Source: Pseudomonas sp. DG56-2
GTDB lineage: Bacteria; Pseudomonadota; Gammaproteobacteria; Pseudomonadales; Pseudomonadaceae
Direction of reading: 5' to 3'
Assembly (NCBI RefSeq): GCF_004803755.1
Contig: NZ_CP032311.1
Span: forward strand, 1,132,501-1,196,500
DNA length: 64,000 nt
Shown here one piece after another: positions 29,853 to 38,652 of the stretch. The notes below the pieces were generated by a model. The model searched no databases, was not told where the DNA came from, and worked only from the letters and a program-made list of their open reading frames with translations. The position numbers were made by a program, and so were the translations under genes. How positions within the stretch are numbered: position 1 is the stretch's first letter; every line of letters starts with the position of its first letter.

Positions 29853-31310
29853 CTACATGCGGCCGCGTAATTGTCTGTCAGGCAAAGCTAGCGCGGCGGT
29901 TAATCCGAGTAGGGAGACTGCCGCATTGCCAAGCAACAGTTGACGGAATGTGAGCAGCAATTCGGTCTGCAGGGGCATACTCGGGCCTGCGGTTTTAAGG
30001 CTTCCGAGCAGTGCGTCACCGGCGAGGTTCAGGCCTCCCTGTTGCAGCATCGCCAGCAGCAGCGCCGACATGCACGCAACCCCCATTGCTCCCCCCAGGG
30101 AGCGGAACAGGTTGCTGGTGCTGGTCGCTACGCCAATATCCTTTGGTTCTACTGCGCTTTGAGCCGCAACCAGCGAGGTTGGGAACTGTAGGCCTGATGC
30201 AATTCCGGTCAGTATCATGAACAGACCGCTGAGCCAGACGGCTTCTGGTGCAGTGAAGGCCATGCCGACGATGGCAAACGGCATGAGCAGCGCGCCACCC
30301 AGAATCTGCGGTTTGTAGCGACCAGTAAAACTGGTCAGGCGTCCACCGCAGTAGGCACCGATTGGCAGGCCGATAGCCAAGGGCAGCAGGTGCAATGCGG
30401 CGCTGTCGGCGCCCGCACCGGTGATGCTCTGATAACGCAAGGGCATCAACATCGTCAGGGAAATGGCCTGGAAACTGGTGAAGAAGAGGGTGCACCAACA
30501 CAGGGTCGCGACCCGGTTGGCGAACAGTTTCAGTGGCAGCAGCGGCTCCGGCGTGCGGCGCTCATGAAGGACGAAAACCAGCAACCCGATGAGGGCGCAG
30601 AGCAACAGAGCGCTGACTGCTGGTGAGTACCAGGATTGACCCTGGCCGATCAGAGTAATACCCAGTAATAAGCTGCTCAGCCCGAAGATCAGCAACGCAG
30701 CCCCCATGTAATCGACCTGAACCTGGCGCTGCGGCACCGCCAGGGTTCGCAGCGCGCGGCGGGTCACCCACCATGCCGTCAGTCCCAGCGGCAGGTTCAA
30801 CCAGAATACCCAGCGCCACGACAAATATTCGGTCAAATAACCACCCAGGACCGGGCCGAGAACGCTGGCCAGCGCGTACATGCTGCTGAAGTAACCCTGA
30901 TAGCGGCCCCGTTCTCGGGGTGGCACGAAGTCGCCGATGATCGCCTGGCTCACCGAGACCATGCCACCTGCACCGATACCCTGGAGTACCCGCGCCAGCA
31001 CCAGCTGCTCCATATTCTGGGCCAGGGCACATAACAGCGATGCGAGGGTAAACAGCGCGGTACCGGTGAGAATCATCCGGCGCCTGCCATATAGATCACC
31101 CAGCTTGCCGTAGATCGGCACAGCCACGGTCATGGCAACCATATAGCCGGAAATCACCCAGGCAAGCAGGCTGACATCATTGAATTGAGCGGAGATCGCC
31201 GGCATCGACACGGCGACGATAGTCTGGTCCAGCGCACCCAGGAAAATCGCCAGCATCAGCGCTACCAGCACGCTGCGCAGGACCGGTTGCGGGGTATTGA
31301 GTTGCGTCAC
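29853..31310 (-). CDS. Drug exporter, MFS DHA2 family (14 TM)
   Basis: 485-aa EmrB/QacA-type major facilitator. About 14 hydrophobic helices are seen. The TM1 motif LDQTIVAVSMPAISAQF, the loop GKLGDLYGRRRMIL and motif C in TM5 (ALASVLGPVLGGYL) mark it as a proton-driven drug exporter. The substrate is unknown. It lies next to ttgR and may form part of the same resistance region, but it is convergent with ttgR and has no own regulator adjacent. Confidence 0.88.
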   Translation of the reverse strand: MTQLNTPQPVLRSVLVALMLAIFLGALDQTIVAVSMPAISAQFNDVSLLAWVISGYMVAMTVAVPIYGKLGDLYGRRRMILTGTALFTLASLLCALAQNMEQLVLARVLQGIGAGGMVSVSQAIIGDFVPPRERGRYQGYFSSMYALASVLGPVLGGYLTEYLSWRWVFWLNLPLGLTAWWVTRRALRTLAVPQRQVQVDYMGAALLIFGLSSLLLGITLIGQGQSWYSPAVSALLLCALIGLLVFVLHERRTPEPLLPLKLFANRVATLCWCTLFFTSFQAISLTMLMPLRYQSITGAGADSAALHLLPLAIGLPIGAYCGGRLTSFTGRYKPQILGGALLMPFAIVGMAFTAPEAVWLSGLFMILTGIASGLQFPTSLVAAQSAVEPKDIGVATSTSNLFRSLGGAMGVACMSALLLAMLQQGGLNLAGDALLGSLKTAGPSMPLQTELLLTFRQLLLGNAAVSLLGLTAALALPDRQLRGRM

Positions 31311-31439
31311 AGGCCAGCTCGAAAGGCAGAGTTATCCCCCAGGCTTGAGCTGCGGGAGCAAGTGCTACCCAGTGTACTAGATAGCTTGCTAAGCGTCTGC
31401 CGCGAAGCACATGCAGCTATTGACCTTTTGTGCCGAGGG

Positions 31440-31613
31440 CTATCTGAGCGCGCTCAAGGTGGCGGTGTGGGGGACGCAATGGGCCAGGCTGCAACTGGCT
31501 GCCGAATACGGCTGGTGGCGGGCCTGTTCGACCCTGAAAGCGGCTGCGGCATAGAGCCCCAGCACCGCGGCGATGGCGCAAATGACAGCGCATCTTCTGG
31601 ACTTGAGGGTCAT
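31440..31613 (-). CDS. Possible small membrane or secreted protein, 57 aa
   Basis: Small ORF starting MTLKSRRCAVICAIAAVLGL, a basic N-terminus followed by one strongly hydrophobic segment, then a polar, Cys- and His-containing tail. AGAGGTG stands 6 nt before the ATG at 31613; an in-frame GTG three codons upstream overlaps that site. No homologue was recognised. It lies in the gap between the drug exporter and a LysR gene, all leftward. It may be a real small inner-membrane protein or chance. Confidence 0.4.
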   Translation of the reverse strand: MTLKSRRCAVICAIAAVLGLYAAAAFRVEQARHQPYSAASCSLAHCVPHTATLSALR

Positions 31614-31685
31614 GATGCTCACCTCTTTTCATCCGCACACAAGTGCTACCTAAAGCATAGGCCAGCTTTGCCTGGGCTGCCTGTA

Positions 31686-32594
31686 TCAGGGCAGGTCTCG
31701 GTCCCATTGTGGTTCGGCGGTAAAACGCTCGGCGAGGAAGTCGAGCATGCTGCGCAGCGTTGCAGGCATGTGCTTGCGTGAGGTGTAGACCGCATTGAGG
31801 TTGAGTTCACGCGGGCGGGCGTGGGGCAGCAGGCGCATCAGTTCACCGCTGCGCAAGGCGGCTGCGGCCTGGTAGGTGGGCAGCATGGCAATGCCGACGC
31901 CGGCCAGTGCCGCACGTTGCAAGGTCATCGCTTCATTGGCGCTGATATTACCCTGTACTGGTACCGCGACGGCTTCGCCGCGTACTTCGAAGTGCCAGAG
32001 GCTGCGGCCGAAGTAGGAGTGGGTGAGGCAGTTGTGCTGACTCAGATCCTGTACCTGCAAGGGCGTGGGGTTGCTGCGCAAGTAGGCGGGGGATGCGCAG
32101 ATGACCGAGCGGCACACCGTCAGGCGCCGAGCGATCAGGTTGGGGTCCAGGTCGTTGCTGGTGCGGATCGCCAGATCGATGCGCTCATCCACCAGATTGA
32201 CGGTGCGATCGAGCATTTGCAGGTCGATCTTTACGCCTGGATAGCGTTTGACGTATTCGGCCACAGCGTCCATCAATTGTGCCTGGCCAAACGAGGTGCT
32301 GACGCTGATGCGCAATTCACCGCGTGGCGCTTCGTCCGGAGTGCTGACGGCTGCTTGCAGGTCGCCAGCCAATTCCAGCATCTGGCGGCAGCGCGGCAAG
32401 GTTTCCTGGCCGGCGGCAGTCAGGCTCAAGCGCCGGGTCGTGCGTTGCATCAAGCGCGCACCCACCCAGTCCTCAAGCTCTGCCAGGTAGCGAGAGACAA
32501 CCGGGCGTGACAGGTCCAGGTGATCGGCAGCCGCCGATTGGCTGCCCAGATCCACGACACTGACGAAGACCCGCATTGCGTTCAAACGATCCAT
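31686..32594 (-). CDS. LysR-family regulator (CrgA type)
   Basis: 302-aa LysR regulator, HTH in residues 1-60 (MDRLNAMRVFVSVVDLGSQS, then DHLDLSRPVVSRYLAELEDW), and a periplasmic-binding-like effector domain beginning GELRISVSTSFGQAQ. It is divergent from the MBL-fold/NAD(P)-binding gene pair over a gap of about 106 bp, so these two genes are its likely targets. Effector unknown. Confidence 0.88.
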   Translation of the reverse strand: MDRLNAMRVFVSVVDLGSQSAAADHLDLSRPVVSRYLAELEDWVGARLMQRTTRRLSLTAAGQETLPRCRQMLELAGDLQAAVSTPDEAPRGELRISVSTSFGQAQLMDAVAEYVKRYPGVKIDLQMLDRTVNLVDERIDLAIRTSNDLDPNLIARRLTVCRSVICASPAYLRSNPTPLQVQDLSQHNCLTHSYFGRSLWHFEVRGEAVAVPVQGNISANEAMTLQRAALAGVGIAMLPTYQAAAALRSGELMRLLPHARPRELNLNAVYTSRKHMPATLRSMLDFLAERFTAEPQWDRDLP

Positions 32595-32700
32595 GATTTG
32601 CCCGGTTTTAGAAACAAACTATGTCCAAGCATCGCATTTTTTGTGTTGGTTTGTGCAACTAAGCTGTTGCCCACTGCCTTTACTTACAGGATCTGCCTCG

Positions 32701-33585
32701 ATGCGTCGTTCATTCTCCTTGCGTGGGTTGCTGGTGGCCTGTGTCACCTTCGGCGTCCTGGCCCAGAGCCATGCCGCCGAGCCGCTGCTGCACCTGGACG
32801 TCTACAACCCAGGCACGGGTGCACTGTTTCCGGTCAGCTCGGTAATCGTCAGCGCCAAACATGACGCTATTCTGGTCGATGCCCAGTTCGGCAAGGCCCA
32901 AGCCGAACAGGTTCTGGCCAAGCTTCGCGCCAGTGGTAAAAACCTCACCACGATCTATATCAGCCATGGTGATCCGGATTACTACTTCGGCTTGCAGACG
33001 CTCACCGATGCCTATCCGCAGGCCAAGGTCGTCGCTTCCGCGGCCACTGTGGCGCATATCCAACACACCATGGACGCCAAACTGGCGTACTGGGGACCGC
33101 AGATGGGTACCGACAAACCTGCACGGTTGGTCGTGCCGCAAGTGCTTGAAGGCAATGAGCTGACGTTGGAAGGCCAGCCTTTGCAAGTGCTTGGCCTGGA
33201 TGGCCCGCAAGCGGATCGCAGTTTTGTCTGGATTCCTTCGATCAAGGCGGTGGTCGGTGGGGTCGTAGTCGCAGACAACCTGCATGTGTGGATGGCTGAC
33301 ACCCAATCGGCGCAGTCCCACAAGGATTGGCTTACCACACTTCAGCGCATCCAGATGCTCAAGCCGCAGGTCGTGGTGCCTGGTCATTACTTGGGCCAGC
33401 CAGGGAAGTCGCTTGAAGCAGTGAACTTTACCGCTGACTACATCCGTGCCTTCGATGAGGAAGCCGCCAAGGCCGGTAACGCCGCAGAGCTGATCGCTGC
33501 GATGAAAAAACGCTACCCGGGTCTGGGTGAAGAAAGTTCGTTGGAGCTTGGCGCCAAGGTCGCCAAGGGCGAAATGAAGTGGTAA
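32701..33585 (+). CDS. Secreted MBL-fold metallo-hydrolase-like protein with altered metal motif
   Basis: 295-aa protein with a signal peptide (MRRSFSLRGLLVACVTFGVL, ending SHAAE) and a metallo-beta-lactamase fold: VSSVIVSAKHDAILVDAQF, then the site IYISHGDPDYYFG, a middle loop and VVPGHYLG. The usual HxHxDH metal motif reads HGDPDY here, so the second and last histidines are replaced. Activity is therefore uncertain; it may bind one metal or act on an unusual substrate. The start at 32701 is chosen for its signal peptide; 36 upstream codons overlap the LysR start region. It is followed 30 bp later by the NAD(P)-binding gene. Confidence 0.82.
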   Translation: MRRSFSLRGLLVACVTFGVLAQSHAAEPLLHLDVYNPGTGALFPVSSVIVSAKHDAILVDAQFGKAQAEQVLAKLRASGKNLTTIYISHGDPDYYFGLQTLTDAYPQAKVVASAATVAHIQHTMDAKLAYWGPQMGTDKPARLVVPQVLEGNELTLEGQPLQVLGLDGPQADRSFVWIPSIKAVVGGVVVADNLHVWMADTQSAQSHKDWLTTLQRIQMLKPQVVVPGHYLGQPGKSLEAVNFTADYIRAFDEEAAKAGNAAELIAAMKKRYPGLGEESSLELGAKVAKGEMKW

Positions 33586-33615
33586 GTGACATTCAACTCT
33601 GACTGGAGATTTTCC

Positions 33616-34230
33616 ATGAGCAAGATTGCAATCATTGGTGCAACGGGCCGTGCCGGTAGTCAATTGCTGGAAGAGGCCCTGCGACGGGGGCATAGCGTTA
33701 CCGCTATCGCACGCAATCCGGCCCGCTTGCAGGGGCGTGAAGGGGTGACCACCCTAGCCCTGGACATCAGTGACGCGGCTGCATTGGAGCGGGCCCTGGT
33801 TGGCCAGGACGTGGTTCTCAGTGCTGCGCATTTTTCCGGCATCAAGCCACAGGCCATTATCGAACCGGTGAAAAAGGTCGGGGTCAAACGGCTGTTGGTA
33901 GTGGGTGGGGCAGGTAGCCTGTTGCTGCCCTCGGGCCACAAGGTTATCGACAGTCCGGATTTTCCCGAAGCGTACAAGGCCGAAGCCACGGCCGGTGGGC
34001 ACTACCTCGATACCCTGCGTCAGGAAAAAGAGCTGGACTGGACGTTCCTTTCGCCATCGGCCGAGTTCGTCGAAGCAGCGCGAACCGGCCACTATCGTGC
34101 CGGCAAGGATCATCTGCTGATCGCTGCCGACGGTAAAAGCTGGATCAGCTTTGCCGACTACGCCATCGCCATGCTCGATGAAGTGGAAAAGTCCGCTCAC
34201 TCGCGCCAGCGCTTCACCGTCGGTTACTGA
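33616..34230 (+). CDS. NAD(P)-binding Rossmann protein, NmrA/atypical SDR type
   Basis: 204-aa protein with the dinucleotide-binding motif IAIIGATGRAGSQLLEEALR at the N-terminus. The overall layout is that of short NAD(P)H-binding proteins of the YwnB/NmrA-like group (GGAGSLLLPSG, then DWTFLSPSAEF). Such proteins act as oxidoreductases or redox sensors; the substrate is unknown. The ATG at 33616 follows GGAG. It is probably cotranscribed with the MBL-fold gene and convergent with the next LysR gene, whose 3' end it overlaps by 7 bp. Confidence 0.85.
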   Translation: MSKIAIIGATGRAGSQLLEEALRRGHSVTAIARNPARLQGREGVTTLALDISDAAALERALVGQDVVLSAAHFSGIKPQAIIEPVKKVGVKRLLVVGGAGSLLLPSGHKVIDSPDFPEAYKAEATAGGHYLDTLRQEKELDWTFLSPSAEFVEAARTGHYRAGKDHLLIAADGKSWISFADYAIAMLDEVEKSAHSRQRFTVGY

Positions 34231-35111
34231 GGCGTGCGGGCCTGGGACTGCTCGCGCAACCAGTCGAGCAGTTCCAGCAAGGCTGTCGACGTCGAACCTT
34301 GTGGTCGCACCAGGTAGTAGGCCTGACCGGTAGCGACCTTGAGCGGGAACGGCGTAACCAGCCGGCCACAAGTCAGATCATCAGCGATCAGCGACCAATC
34401 GCCGATCGCTACGCCAGTCCCCTGTGAGGCCATGGACATGGCCATGTCCAAGGTTTCGAAATGCTGGACTTTGCCTTGTCGGGACAGATTTGCACCTGCT
34501 GCTGCGAGCCAAGTGTGCCAGTCACGCTGGTCACGTGTCGGGTGCAGCAGCATGTGGTGTTCAAGGTCCGCCAATTGCTGCAAGGGTAAAGGCCCGGCGA
34601 GCAATTGCGGCGCGCACACAGGTGTGAGTTGTTCATCGAACAGCTTGAGGGTTTGCAGGCCATGATTGGGCGCGGTGCCGTACACCACTGCCGCATCGAA
34701 CACTTCGCGGCGAAAATCCACACCATGTTGCACGGTGGTGGTCAGCTCAACCGGCACATCCGGGCGTAGCGCTTGCCATTCCATCAAGCGCGGCAGCAGC
34801 CAGCGCATGACGCAGGTGGGCGCCTTGATCTGCAAGGTGGTGCTGCGTGCCCCCACTTGCTGAACACCTTCTTCGATCAAGGCGAAAACCTGTTGCACCC
34901 GTGGCAACCAGTCATGACCTTCGCGGGTCAGGCTCAAGCCTCGGGCCTGGCGCAGGAACAGGGCGTAGCCAAGATGATCTTCCAGGCCTGCGATCTGCCG
35001 GCTCACTGCCCCTTGGGTAATGTGCAGCAGTTGCGCTGCGCGGGTGAAGTTGCAGCACTGGGCAGTGACCAGAAAAGTATGCAGGGCGGGCAACGGCGGC
35101 AGGCGTTTCAT
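34224..35111 (-). CDS. LysR-family regulator (GcvA/AmpR type)
   Basis: 295-aa LysR regulator. It begins in the GcvA/AmpR style, MKRLPPLPALHTFLVTAQCC, with the HTH FTRAAQLLHITQGAVSRQIA and an effector domain with VCAPQLLAGPLPL. It is divergent from the TPP-decarboxylase/aldehyde dehydrogenase operon and therefore likely controls it. Inducer unknown, possibly an amino-acid-derived keto acid. Confidence 0.87.
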   Translation of the reverse strand: MKRLPPLPALHTFLVTAQCCNFTRAAQLLHITQGAVSRQIAGLEDHLGYALFLRQARGLSLTREGHDWLPRVQQVFALIEEGVQQVGARSTTLQIKAPTCVMRWLLPRLMEWQALRPDVPVELTTTVQHGVDFRREVFDAAVVYGTAPNHGLQTLKLFDEQLTPVCAPQLLAGPLPLQQLADLEHHMLLHPTRDQRDWHTWLAAAGANLSRQGKVQHFETLDMAMSMASQGTGVAIGDWSLIADDLTCGRLVTPFPLKVATGQAYYLVRPQGSTSTALLELLDWLREQSQARTPQ

Positions 35112-35225
35112 CAGTACTCAGCCATGATCTTTGGACATGGCTAGTATGAGCTTTTTTGCATTGTGCCGGTAGCCAGCCAGCGGTCCAATGAAGCCTGTTT
35201 TCGGCACAACAACAGGCATACGAAC

Positions 35226-36863
35226 ATGGCGACTTGCGGTGAAGTACTGGTAAAACTCCTTGAAGGCTATGGTGTGGACCATGTCTTTGGAATTCCCGGC
35301 GTGCATACCGTGGAGCTCTACCGTGGGCTGGCACGTTCTTCTATCCGACACATCACCCCGCGTCACGAGCAGGGCGCAGGCTTCATGGCTGATGGCTACG
35401 CGCGCACTCGTGGCAAGCCGGGTGTCTGCTTCATCATTACCGGTCCGGGAATGACCAACATCACCACCGCGATGGGCCAGGCCTATGCCGACTCGATTCC
35501 GATGCTGGTGATTTCCAGCGTGCAGTCGCGCAACCAGTTGGGAGGCGGGCGCGGCAAGCTGCATGAATTGCCGGCCCAGGGCAGTCTGGTCGCGGGTGTT
35601 GCGGGCTTTTCGCATACCTTGATGAGTGCCGATGATCTGCCGATGGTGTTGGCCCGTGCCTTTGCGGTGTTCGAGGGGGGGCGCCCGCGCCCGGTGCATA
35701 TCGAGATTCCATTGGATGTCCTGGTTGAAGACGCTGATCACCTGTTGAACAGTACGCCTGTGCACATCGCCCGTGCCGGTGCTGCCCCGGCAGCCGTGAC
35801 GCAGATGGCGACACTCTTGGCCAGTGCACGACGCCCGCTGATTCTTGCCGGTGGCGGTGCCATCGATGCCAGCGGGGAGCTGACGCGCCTGGCTGAATAT
35901 CTGCAGGCGCCGGTGGCGCTGACGATCAACGCCAAGGGTGTGCTGCCCTCCAACCACCCGCTGCAGATCGGTTCGACCCAGTCGCTGGTGGCAACCCGTG
36001 AGTTGGTAGCCGAGGCGGATGTGGTGCTAGCGATTGGCACCGAGCTCGCCGAAACCGACTATGACGTGACCTTCAAAGGTGGCTTCGAGATCCCTGGCCG
36101 TTTGCTGCGAATCGACATCGATCCGGACCAGACGGTACGCAACTACCCGCCAGAGCTTGCGTTGGTCGCCGACGCTACAGTCGCTACCCAGGCGCTACTC
36201 GTAGCGTTGGCCGATCAGCCGACGCCGGTGCGCGCTGCGCAGTGGGGCGCCGGCCGCGCGGCACGTTTGCGTGAGCGGCTGTTGGCTGATTGGGATGCGC
36301 CAATGCACAGCCAGACCCGCATGCTCAAGACCCTGCTCGAAACCTTGCCCAATGCCGTGTTGGTGGGCGATTCGACTCAACCGGTCTACACCGGAAACCT
36401 GACCCTGGACATGGATCATCCACGGCGCTGGTTCAATGCCTCAACCGGCTACGGCACGCTGGGCTACGCTTTGCCGGCAGCCATGGGCGCGTGGCTGGGC
36501 AGTGCCGAAGCCATTGAGAACCGGGCGCCAGTCATTTGCCTGATCGGTGATGGCGGTTTGCAGTTCACCTTGCCGGAATTGGCCAGCGCAACCGAAGCGC
36601 AGGTGCCGCTGATTGTCTTGCTGTGGAACAACCAGGGCTACGAGGAAATCAAGAAGTACATGGTCAACCGCGCCATCGAGCCAGTGGGCGTGGATATTCA
36701 TACCCCAGACTTCATCGGTGTGGCCAAGGCTCTAGGCTGTGCCGCCCAGGCTGTGAACGATGTCGAGCAACTGCGTGAGGCGTTGCGCCAGGCGAGTGAC
36801 CGCAAGGGACCGAGCCTGATCGAAATCGATCAGAACCGCTGGATGCAGGTGGTGCCGGCATGA
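35226..36863 (+). CDS. TPP-dependent 2-keto acid decarboxylase, AruI-like
   Basis: 545-aa thiamine diphosphate enzyme of the acetolactate synthase superfamily. It has the three TPP domains: an N-terminal Pyr domain with catalytic Glu (TPRHEQGAGFMADGYART), a central domain, and a PP domain with the GDGG...NN metal motif (CLIGDGGLQFTLPELA, then LLWNNQGYEEI). Sequence style and neighbours resemble 5-guanidino-2-oxopentanoate decarboxylase (AruI) of the arginine transaminase route. Keto acid decarboxylation to an aldehyde fits the aldehyde dehydrogenase that follows with a 4-bp overlap. The ATG at 35226 is chosen over a longer frame from 35163. It is not a true anabolic acetolactate synthase: no small subunit gene is nearby. 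Confidence 0.8.
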   Translation: MATCGEVLVKLLEGYGVDHVFGIPGVHTVELYRGLARSSIRHITPRHEQGAGFMADGYARTRGKPGVCFIITGPGMTNITTAMGQAYADSIPMLVISSVQSRNQLGGGRGKLHELPAQGSLVAGVAGFSHTLMSADDLPMVLARAFAVFEGGRPRPVHIEIPLDVLVEDADHLLNSTPVHIARAGAAPAAVTQMATLLASARRPLILAGGGAIDASGELTRLAEYLQAPVALTINAKGVLPSNHPLQIGSTQSLVATRELVAEADVVLAIGTELAETDYDVTFKGGFEIPGRLLRIDIDPDQTVRNYPPELALVADATVATQALLVALADQPTPVRAAQWGAGRAARLRERLLADWDAPMHSQTRMLKTLLETLPNAVLVGDSTQPVYTGNLTLDMDHPRRWFNASTGYGTLGYALPAAMGAWLGSAEAIENRAPVICLIGDGGLQFTLPELASATEAQVPLIVLLWNNQGYEEIKKYMVNRAIEPVGVDIHTPDFIGVAKALGCAAQAVNDVEQLREALRQASDRKGPSLIEIDQNRWMQVVPA

Positions 36864-38299
36864 TCAAAACTCCAGGGGTCTACATCAACGGTGTCTGGGA
36901 GCTTGGGCGCCAGCCGCTGGCGGTGATCAACCCCAGCAACGAGCAGCAATTGGCTGAAGTGGCGGGCGGCGATGGCGCGGCGGTAGCGCGTGCGACCCTG
37001 GCAGCTCGAGCTGCATTCGCAGAGTGGTCGAAAACATGCGCAAGCGAGCGTGCGGTGGTACTGCGCACGATTGCCGAGGGTGTCGAGGCGAGTCGTGAGC
37101 GCCTGGTGTTCCTCCAGGCCAGCAACAATGGCAAGCCGCTCGCCGAAGCACACATCGACGTCGACGATGTCATTGCAACGTTCCGCTACTACGCCGAGCT
37201 TGCCGATCAACTCGATGCCGGGCAGGACTGCCCAGTGGCACTGCCGAGCGAGGATTTTGTTGCGCGGTTACGGCGCGAGCCGTGCGGTGTGCTCGGCTTG
37301 ATCGTGCCCTGGAACTTCCCCATGGTGACTACCGCCTGGAAACTGGCCCCGGCATTGGCGGCTGGCTGCTGCGTGGTGCTCAAGCCTTCGGAGGTTACGC
37401 CGTTGGCGGAGCTTGAACTGGCCAACGTGATTGCCCAGGCAGGCTTGCCTGCTGGCGTGTTCAACCTGGTCTGTGGCACCGGAGTCGACGTCGGTGCAGC
37501 CTTGGCGGCGGACCCGCGTATCGCCAAGGTGTCCTTTACCGGCAGCAATGCGGTGGGGGTCCAAGTGATGCAGCGCGCCGCGGAAACCGTCAAGGGCGTT
37601 AGCCTGGAACTGGGTGGCAAGTCATCGTTGCTGGTGCTTGAGGCGGCTAATCTTGATCTGGCTGTTGAGCTGGCGTGTTTGGGCGGTTTCTTCAATGCCG
37701 GGCAAATGTGTTCGGCCACCAGTCGCGTATTGGTTGCTGAGGCCTTGTACCCGGACTTTGTCGCTCGTCTGAAATGTCGGGCAGAGGCCATTCGAGTCGG
37801 CGACCCGTTCACGGGCGAAAGTGAAATGGGTGCACTGGTCAACCAGGCGCAATACCGGCGCGTGCAGCAACATATCGCTGCAGGCCTGGAGGCCGGCGCG
37901 CGACTGCTGTGCGGTGGCGCGCGGCCATCAACGCTGTCGAGCGGGTACTACATAAGCCCCACCGTGTTCACCGATGTGCCCTTGGACAGTGCGCTGTGGT
38001 GCGAGGAAATCTTCGGTCCGGTGCTTTGTGTACGTTCGGTGGCCGACGAAGCCCAAGCTGTGGCACTGGCCAACGACAGCGAGTTTGGGCTGGTGGCCAG
38101 TGTGGTCAGCAGCGACTTGATCGCTGCCGAGCGGGTGGCCAACGCGCTTGAGGCTGGCTTGGTGTGGATCAACGCGCCGCAAGTGATATTCCCGCAGACC
38201 GCTTGGGGTGGCTACAAACAAAGCAGCATCGGGCGGGAGCTTGGGCCTTGGGGATTGAGCGCCTTTCAGGAAATCAAGCACGTGCTCCGAGCGGTGTAG
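36860..38299 (+). CDS. NAD(P)-dependent aldehyde dehydrogenase
   Basis: 479-aa ALDH superfamily enzyme, betaine-aldehyde/aminoaldehyde dehydrogenase type. Landmarks are LGLIVPWNFPMVTTAWKLAP, the cofactor-binding stretch VSFTGSNAVGVQVMQRA, the general base Glu in SLELGGKS and the nucleophile Cys in FNAGQMCSATSR. It overlaps the preceding decarboxylase gene by ATGA, so the two enzymes probably turn an amino-acid-derived 2-keto acid into the next lower carboxylic acid (for arginine: 4-guanidinobutyrate). The exact substrate is an inference. Confidence 0.88.
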   Translation: MIKTPGVYINGVWELGRQPLAVINPSNEQQLAEVAGGDGAAVARATLAARAAFAEWSKTCASERAVVLRTIAEGVEASRERLVFLQASNNGKPLAEAHIDVDDVIATFRYYAELADQLDAGQDCPVALPSEDFVARLRREPCGVLGLIVPWNFPMVTTAWKLAPALAAGCCVVLKPSEVTPLAELELANVIAQAGLPAGVFNLVCGTGVDVGAALAADPRIAKVSFTGSNAVGVQVMQRAAETVKGVSLELGGKSSLLVLEAANLDLAVELACLGGFFNAGQMCSATSRVLVAEALYPDFVARLKCRAEAIRVGDPFTGESEMGALVNQAQYRRVQQHIAAGLEAGARLLCGGARPSTLSSGYYISPTVFTDVPLDSALWCEEIFGPVLCVRSVADEAQAVALANDSEFGLVASVVSSDLIAAERVANALEAGLVWINAPQVIFPQTAWGGYKQSSIGRELGPWGLSAFQEIKHVLRAV

Positions 38300-38347
38300 G
38301 TCGGTCCACCTATCGCCGGCAAGGTCGGTTTCAACTTTACTCAGGTT

Positions 38348-38395
38348 CATTGCCATTGCCATTGCCATTGCCATTGCCATTGCCATTGCCATTGC
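38348..38395. repeat. Hexanucleotide microsatellite (CATTGC)8
   Basis: Eight perfect head-to-tail copies of CATTGC (GCAATG on the minus strand) start 49 bp behind the aldehyde dehydrogenase stop. The perfect identity suggests recent slippage. Confidence 0.95.
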
Positions 38396-38432
38396 TGTGC
38401 TTCTACCTACACAAATCGTGCAGACGCCACAA

Positions 38433-38652
38433 ATCGTCCCTTCAGTAGTCCGAATGGAACCCTTGCGTAGTGGGGCGACGGCCATGGATGGCCGGCGAGC
38501 GCCGCAGGGCCAGGACGGCCCTTCGGCGCGGTCCCCACGGGAGCAAGGGTGGAATGAGGGAACCCGAAGCGCAGCGTAGGGCCGGATGCAGGGACAAGGG
38601 GTTTTGCCCACTTTTGCCCCGACAAAAGTGGGTCGCCGTAAAGGCGAAACCA
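38433..38652. repeat. Structured GC-rich intergenic element of a family common in proteobacteria
   Basis: The block holds nested inverted repeats: GGCCATGGATGGCC, GCGCCG...CGGCGC (38499-38529) enclosing GGCC/GGCC, and CCCACTTTTG-ccccga-CAAAAGTGGG (38607-38632), followed by GGTCGCCGTAAAGGCGAAACC. From memory, intergenic sequences ending in this kind of (T)TTTG-hairpin plus GGTCGCC...GGCGAAACC box recur in many Pseudomonas and Xanthomonas genomes and are often mis-annotated as arginine-rich proteins. Function unknown; it may be a mobile or RNA-encoding repeat. Confidence 0.6.

Noticed and set aside
38348..38395. CRISPR-like array
   Set aside because: The repeats are 6 bp and directly adjacent with no spacers, so this is a microsatellite. 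No CRISPR array or cas gene was seen anywhere in the window.
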